Origin: Alterirhizorhabdus solaris
GTDB lineage: Bacteria; Pseudomonadota; Alphaproteobacteria; Sphingomonadales; Sphingomonadaceae
Assembly (NCBI RefSeq): GCF_007785815.1
Contig: NZ_VNIM01000015.1
Coordinates: 1-59,941 of the forward strand
DNA length: 59,941 nucleotides
Reading direction: 5' to 3'
Shown: positions 57,694 through 59,941 of the stretch, one piece after another
Position numbering within the stretch: position 1 is the first letter of the stretch
Layout of the letters: each line of letters starts with the position of its first letter
Position numbers and translations under genes: made by a program
The notes under the pieces: model-generated
What the model saw: the letters and a program-made list of their open reading frames with translations, nothing else
What the model was told of the DNA's origin: nothing
Database searches by the model: none

Positions 57694-58539
57694 TTGACAC
57701 TCGATCGGATCTACGAGGAACTGGTGTTCCCCGAATGCCCACGTTGGCGCGACGGGGCCCTGTGGTTCTCTGACTGCCATGATGGCAGAGTCGTTGCAAT
57801 CGCGCCGGATGGTCGGCTGCTCGATAGTTTCGGCGTTCCCGGCGGTCCGTCCGGCCTGGGCTGGTTGCCGAGCGGTGAGGCGCTCGTGGTTTCGATTGCG
57901 GATCTGTGCGTCTATCGTCGGCAATCCGATGGCAGCCTGATCCGGCACGCTGACCTTTCCAGTCACCATCGGTTTCACGCCAACGACATGGTCGTCGACG
58001 ACCGCGGCAACGGCTATGTTGGGGAGGTCGGCTTTCGCGGCGGGCTGGAGGCGCCCAAGTCGACAGTGCTACTTCTCGTTCGTCCAGATGGCGCTGTCAG
58101 CGTCGCCGCCGACGACATGTTGACCCCCAACGGCTCGGTCATCACCGCCGACGGCGGCACGCTGATCGTCGCGGAGTCGTTGCGGCACCGACTGATGAGT
58201 TTCACCATTGCGGCGGATGGTACCCTGCATGACCGACGGCTGTTCGCTGAACTGGATGCCGAGGCGATCCCCGACGGCATCTGTCTGGACGAGGCGGGTT
58301 GCATCTGGGTGGCTTCCCCACGCGCCCGTGCGGTGCTGCGTGTCAGCCCTAAGGACGGAGTAGTGGATCGGATCGATACGGGCGCCACGCGGCCCTATGC
58401 CTGCATGTTGGGCGGTGCCGATCGTCGCGACCTCTTCGTGTGCCTGGCTGATACCCATGACGCTGCTGTCGCGCGGAAGGCCCGCAGCGGGGCTATCGCT
58501 TTTCGCACCGTTGATGTTGCGGGCTGCGGGCGTCCATGA
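57694..58539 (+). CDS. SMP-30/gluconolactonase-family protein (second copy)
   Basis: A 281-residue propeller. TTG 57694 is chosen because AGGAGG lies five bases upstream; a GTG at 57664 in the same frame has no such site. The metal residues are Glu14 in FPECPRW, Asn in HANDMVVDDRGNGY and Asp in IPDGICLDEAGCIW. The family hydrolyses lactones. It follows the second amidohydrolase by 60 bp and precedes an SDR by 76 bp, forming a compact transporter-amidohydrolase-lactonase-dehydrogenase row. Confidence 0.9.
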   Translation: MTLDRIYEELVFPECPRWRDGALWFSDCHDGRVVAIAPDGRLLDSFGVPGGPSGLGWLPSGEALVVSIADLCVYRRQSDGSLIRHADLSSHHRFHANDMVVDDRGNGYVGEVGFRGGLEAPKSTVLLLVRPDGAVSVAADDMLTPNGSVITADGGTLIVAESLRHRLMSFTIAADGTLHDRRLFAELDAEAIPDGICLDEAGCIWVASPRARAVLRVSPKDGVVDRIDTGATRPYACMLGGADRRDLFVCLADTHDAAVARKARSGAIAFRTVDVAGCGRP

Positions 58540-58615
58540 TCGTCATCGCAACGGGAGATCTCACCCGCTGTCGCGGCACGCGGATGCGGGATGACAAGCC
58601 GCTAGGAGAGGCACG

Positions 58616-59347
58616 GTGACGCTGACGGGCCGAAGGATTGTAGTAACGGGTGCCGCCAGCGGCATCGGATTGGCAACGGCGCGGTTATTGGTCGAAGCGG
58701 GTGCGCGCGTCGCTATGCTCGATGTGTCGGAAGAGCGCGTCAAGGCTTTAGCCGCAGCAGTCGGCGCCGACGCGATTATCTGCGACGTAAGCGACGCGCG
58801 ACAGATCGAGGCGGCCGCCGTACTGGCCGAGCAGGTGCTGGACGGGGTCGATGGGATTGTCAACGCGGCTGGCATCCTGGCAATGTCGCCGTTCGAGGCA
58901 ATCTCGGCCGACATGTGGCATCGCACGCTTGCTGTAAACCTGACGGGGCCGATGCTGCTGAGCCAGGCACTGCTTCCCGCCCTGAGGCGCGCAGCAAGCG
59001 CGACGATCGTGAACGTCGCTTCCATCGGTGGCATCCGTCCTGGCCGTGGCGCGGGCGCCTATGCGGCATCCAAGGCTGGGCTTGTCGCGCTCAGCAAGGC
59101 GATGGCGGTGGAACTTGGCCCGCGAATCCGGGTGAACGTCGTCTGCCCAGGTACGATCGAGACACCGATGAGCGACGGTCTTCTCCTCGATACCACGATC
59201 CGTGAGCGACTCGTATCCAGTAACATGCTTCAGCGGCTCGGGCAGGCGAGCGAGATCGCCGATGCTATCGTGTTCCTGACCGGGGGCGCGTCGTCTTATG
59301 TCAACGGATCGACGTTGGTTGTGGATGGCGGCTATACGTTTTCGTGA
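58616..59347 (+). CDS. Short-chain dehydrogenase/reductase
   Basis: A 243-residue classical SDR from GTG 58616, preceded by AGGAG. TGAASGIG near residue 11, VNAAG in place of NNAG, Ser of VASIGG, and Tyr-Ala-Ala-Ser-Lys as the catalytic pair. AMLDVSEE suggests NAD(H). The C-terminus is SSYVNGSTLVVDGGYTFS. It is last in the plus-strand row that starts with the MFS gene and may oxidise a hydroxyl group before lactonisation. Confidence 0.93.
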   Translation: MTLTGRRIVVTGAASGIGLATARLLVEAGARVAMLDVSEERVKALAAAVGADAIICDVSDARQIEAAAVLAEQVLDGVDGIVNAAGILAMSPFEAISADMWHRTLAVNLTGPMLLSQALLPALRRAASATIVNVASIGGIRPGRGAGAYAASKAGLVALSKAMAVELGPRIRVNVVCPGTIETPMSDGLLLDTTIRERLVSSNMLQRLGQASEIADAIVFLTGGASSYVNGSTLVVDGGYTFS

Positions 59348-59622
59348 CGTTCGCCGATTCTATGCAGGGTGGTGCTGCGGCAACTCAAAGATTTTGAACG
59401 CTGACTAGGGACTGCATCTGCGGTTGACGGATGCTGGCGCCCTGGGGCCATTGCATTGTTCCATCTTATGGTTCTGCCGCTGCTAATCGCCAGTGAACGA
59501 GTTGGTCCCGACCTGAAACGCCGAATGCACTCCGCTTATTGAAATGCGCCCGCCGTGGGGCAATAGTCGGCTTGTCTTGCTCGGGAGAGGATCCAAGGCG
59601 GACTTGCGGAAATAAGCTGTCG
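59348..59622. other. Intergenic region without a recognisable gene
   Basis: No open frame with natural composition, RNA gene or repeat is evident. The segment lies between the SDR end and a truncated phosphatase gene, so it may contain the right junction of an insertion. Confidence 0.4.
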
Positions 59623-59805
59623 CTACGCCCGTGCAAAGCAGGCAGCGCCCTTTAAGGCGGACAGGGCCGCCGACCGGAAGACCAGGCCGTGGCGCACCGT
59701 CGCGCCGTCGGCGGTGCGATAGCCGCCGAGGTCGCGCAGGTTGACGGAGCGGATTAGATCATCGGGCATGGGGCGGCATATATCCCTGTCGATGGACGTG
59801 CTCAT
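59623..59805 (-). pseudogene. Truncated tyrosine-phosphatase gene (N-terminal stub)
   Basis: From ATG 59805 only 60 residues can be read. They match the start of the Y_phosphatase3 family: VNLRDLGGYRTADGATVRHG and LVFRSAALSAL, then unrelated KGAACFARA and a stop. A full protein of this family is about 250 residues with a C-x5-R loop, absent here. The ATG overlaps the stop of the VOC gene upstream (ATGA), showing it was once an operon member. The break point is near 59640. Confidence 0.7.
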
Positions 59806-59941
59806 TCCTGTTCGTAGCTGAAGGCGCACATCTTGTTGCCGGCGGGGTCGCGGACGTATGCCCCGTACCGGCCACCCGCCCTTTCGCGCGGCCCCGCCGG
59901 TCCCTCGCACCATCCGCCGTTTCCCAGTGCGGCGGCATGGA
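59802..59941 (-). CDS. VOC/glyoxalase-family protein, partial (cut by window end)
   Basis: Only the C-terminal 45 or so residues lie in the window, reading AALGNGGWCEGPAGPRE, then GRYGAYVRDPAGNKMCAF before the stop. The last phrase is typical of small VOC proteins of the glyoxalase/bleomycin-resistance superfamily. The gene begins outside the window. Its stop overlaps the start of the truncated phosphatase gene. Confidence 0.8.
   Translation of the reverse strand, partial: HAAALGNGGWCEGPAGPRERAGGRYGAYVRDPAGNKMCAFSYEQE

Overview
The window looks like a chromosomal stretch of a GC-rich alphaproteobacterium, most likely a sphingomonad (Sphingomonas or Novosphingobium relative). The reasons are the alphaproteobacterial initiator tRNA, the two large TonB-dependent receptors of the QEIVVTAQRR type, the gene families present and the high-GC third positions. 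No rRNA or phylogenetic marker protein is present, so the genus is an inference.

Positions 1-23.5 kb read as a genomic island for defence or DNA processing, anchored on tRNA-fMet(CAU) (51-127). A large serine recombinase (84-1754, minus) runs through the tRNA terminator hairpin and ends inside the tRNA on the opposite strand. Next come a divergent cluster with a DUF5677-like gene (2.1-4.6 kb) and a small operon of MerR-like regulator, two-TM protein, Mrr-type nuclease and HEPN protein (5.2-7.8 kb). A minus-strand pair follows: an SMC/Rad50-like ATPase carrying two C-terminal LexA/S24-like segments, and a VRR-NUC nuclease (7.9-13.6 kb). Then come an SF2 helicase with a probable C-terminal nuclease (14.4-18.1 kb) and a three-gene set resembling ABC-three-component/Lamassu systems (18.9-23.5 kb). 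The nuclease of that set has no ATG/GTG/TTG start and appears to begin at an ATC codon behind a strong Shine-Dalgarno sequence.

Positions 23.7-31 kb hold a minus-strand run of redox and hydrolase genes: a VOC protein, a Tat-exported metallo-beta-lactamase-fold hydrolase, an SDR, two aldo-keto reductases, a broken catalase-like gene, and an alpha/beta hydrolase reading in frame into an exported beta-propeller protein.

Positions 31.5-59.3 kb are a catabolic region of unknown substrate. Its first part has a natural Baeyer-Villiger monooxygenase-SDR fusion, a cupin, an HSL-type esterase, an SDR, an SGNH hydrolase and a TonB-dependent receptor. Its second part has two paralogous N-acyl-D-amino-acid-deacylase-type amidohydrolases, two SMP-30-type lactonases, an HpaI-type aldolase, a thiamine-dependent E1 alpha/beta pair with a free-standing lipoyl domain, a Gfo/Idh oxidoreductase, a second TonB-dependent receptor, an MFS transporter and an SDR. 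Three TetR regulators and several perfect palindromes suggest local control. A plausible reading is uptake of a cyclic ketone, lactone or amide compound, ring opening, then C-C cleavage; this is inference.

The right edge has a truncated tyrosine-phosphatase gene and a VOC gene cut by the window end. An eroded IS630 transposase lies at 35.4-35.8 kb. No CRISPR array or rRNA was seen.
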